Source: Plantactinospora alkalitolerans (GTDB lineage: Bacteria; Actinomycetota; Actinomycetes; Mycobacteriales; Micromonosporaceae). From it: a stretch of DNA of 33,242 bases. The stretch spans positions 1 through 33,242 of the forward strand of contig NZ_JADPUN010000437.1 of the NCBI RefSeq assembly GCF_015690345.1. Reading direction: 5' to 3'. Within the stretch, counting starts at the first letter, position 1; each line of letters opens with the position of its first letter. The position numbers and the translations under genes are program-made. A model generated the notes under the pieces. The model worked only from the letters and a program-made list of their open reading frames with translations. It was not told where the DNA came from and made no database searches. This document shows positions 32,344-33,242 of this stretch, in pieces.

Positions 32344-33242
32344 CGGCAATCTCTTCCACGTCGTCGGGCAGGAACGGGGCCAGCGGCGGTAGTTGGTCGA
32401 CGGTGTCGAGCCCGAGTTTCTCCAGGAACAGCGTCGTCGTCCGATAAAGGAAGGCGCCGCTCTCCGGCTCGGTGCCACACTCCTGGACCAGTCCGCGAGA
32501 GACCAGGGTACGGATCACCCCGTCGCAGTTGACACCCCGGATGGCCGAGATGCGCGACCGGGTCACCGGTTGCTTGTAGGCGACCACCGCCAGCGTCTCC
32601 AGCGCCGCCTGGGTCAACCGGACGGTTTGCCCGTCCAATACAAAGCGCTCGACGTAGCTCGCGTATTCCGGCCGGGTGTAGAGACGCCAGCCACCCGCTG
32701 CCCGACGTAGCTCAAAACCGTGACCCGCCGCCGTGTAATCGCGGGCCAGCCGGTCCAGTATCGCCGACACCCGTTCCGTCGGCTGCTCCAGGACCTGCGC
32801 GAGCAGGATCTCCGCGACCGGCTCGTCCACCACCAGCAGGATGGCCTCCAGGGCTCCGCGCAGCTCGTCCTCGTCGACCAGCGTCAGCGTCGCGGCCTGC
32901 GGGTCGGCCACGTCGGGCACCGGAACCGCCGCCGGCTCCCCGACCGCCTCCCCGCCCTCATCTCCGGGTACGTCGGCGGCCTCCGCCTGCGCCACCTCGG
33001 GCTCCTCCGCCACGGCCGACCCCGCCGGGTCCTCCTCGACGGAAGGCTGCGCCAGTTCCGCACCATCCCGTTCCACAGCCGGCCCCGACCCGACCAGCTC
33101 CGGACCAACCGACTCCGGACCAACCGACTCCGGACCAACCGACTCCGGACCGACCAGCTCCGGACCAACCGACTCCGGACCGACCAGCTCCGGACCGACC
33201 AGCTCCGGACCAACCGACTCCGGACCGACCAGCTCCGGACCG
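32330..33242 (-). CDS. scpB: SMC-Scp complex subunit ScpB, N-terminus beyond window
   Basis: The conserved part starts at about 32890: LRGALEAILLVVDEPVAEIL, FELRRAAGGWRLYTRPEYAS, ALETLAVVAYKQPVTRSRIS and RGVNCDGVIRTLVSRGLVQE, the two winged-helix domains of ScpB. ScpB dimers with ScpA form the kleisin complex that loads SMC for chromosome segregation. The stop is at 32330 inside rluB. The frame is open through an acidic Ala/Glu/Pro-rich stretch and the repeat array to the right edge. GTG 33076 exists but has no ribosome-binding site, so the true start probably lies outside. A long low-complexity N-terminal extension is variable in actinobacterial ScpB. Confidence 0.88.
   Translation of the reverse strand, partial: GPELVGPESVGPELVGPELVGPESVGPELVGPESVGPESVGPESVGPELVGSGPAVERDGAELAQPSVEEDPAGSAVAEEPEVAQAEAADVPGDEGGEAVGEPAAVPVPDVADPQAATLTLVDEDELRGALEAILLVVDEPVAEILLAQVLEQPTERVSAILDRLARDYTAAGHGFELRRAAGGWRLYTRPEYASYVERFVLDGQTVRLTQAALETLAVVAYKQPVTRSRISAIRGVNCDGVIRTLVSRGLVQECGTEPESGAFLYRTTTLFLEKLGLDTVDQLPPLAPFLPDDVEEIADAPR
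33092..33242 (-). repeat. 15-bp tandem repeat array encoding GPE(S/L)V pentapeptides in ScpB
   Basis: About ten 15-bp units in two variants (GGTCCGGAGTCGGTT and GGTCCGGAGCTGGTC on the minus strand) run in frame to the window edge. They encode alternating GPESV and GPELV. Because the units are multiples of three, copy-number change would not break scpB. Confidence 0.85.

Noticed and set aside
29689-32532. 947-codon plus-strand open frame across der, cmk, rluB and scpB
   Set aside because: It is antisense to four well-recognised genes; its Arg/Pro/Ser-rich composition is a high-GC codon-position artefact.
33092-33242. CRISPR-like or satellite array
   Set aside because: Units are 15 bp with no unique spacers and translate in frame with ScpB as a pentapeptide repeat.

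Overview
The window is high-GC actinomycete DNA, most likely from a Micromonosporaceae-like organism. This is inferred from codon use, GTG/TTG starts, the scpB-rluB-cmk-der order beside tRNA-Pro, and the crowd of actinobacterial insertion sequences. The right end (28.7-33.2 kb) is conserved chromosome. Everything to its left is accessory DNA heavily worked over by transposition, with several genes cut or decayed.

Layout. 1-1.3 kb: start of a GlxA-type regulator (running off the left edge), divergent from an NAD(P)H:quinone-reductase-like gene. 1.4-5.3 kb: a graveyard of truncated transposases (a DDE-superfamily fragment, a deleted 1191-bp-type IS, an ISL3 copy) that has broken what looks like a polymorphic toxin tail and spared its putative immunity gene. 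5.3-5.9 kb: an unrecognised cytoplasmic protein. 6.0-7.2 and 21.3-22.5 kb: two nearly identical 1191-bp IS copies in direct orientation.

Between those two copies lie a secreted alpha/beta hydrolase, an IS6 remnant, a cyclic-phosphate-processing receiver (cREC) protein next to a YaaC-family protein, a LysR regulator divergent from a dehydrogenase/NTF2 fusion, an IS5-type transposase, another 1191-bp IS, a secreted CBM2-GH62 arabinofuranosidase, the 3' end of a methylenetetrahydrofolate-reductase-like gene cut by an IS, a two-domain VOC protein and a broken IS1182 transposase. The two secreted hydrolases both carry GAGC/GCTC-centred palindromes like LacI-family operators, which suggests saccharide-controlled expression.

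22.5-28.7 kb: a wrecked integrative element at tRNA-Pro(GGG). A 46-bp direct repeat of the tRNA 3' half (23064-23109 and 28689-28734) bounds a region with remnants of two tyrosine recombinases; a third lies just outside. It also holds a frameshifted ribbon-helix-helix protein, a miniature Tn3-type element with about 38-bp inverted repeats, a CotH-kinase-family lipoprotein gene, fragments of two small coupled genes, and a fourth intact 1191-bp IS.

28.7-33.2 kb (all minus strand): tRNA-Pro, der, cmk, rluB-like pseudouridine synthase and scpB. This is a housekeeping cluster for ribosome assembly, CMP phosphorylation, rRNA modification and chromosome segregation. ScpB continues past the right edge through an in-frame array of 15-bp repeats.

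Most notable: the GH62 enzyme has His in place of the general-base Asp; both copies of the recent IS share a 5-bp slippage that rewrote the transposase tail; and the tRNA-Pro element, the miniature Tn3 element, the toxin/immunity remnant and the cREC-YaaC pair are not ordinary chromosome.
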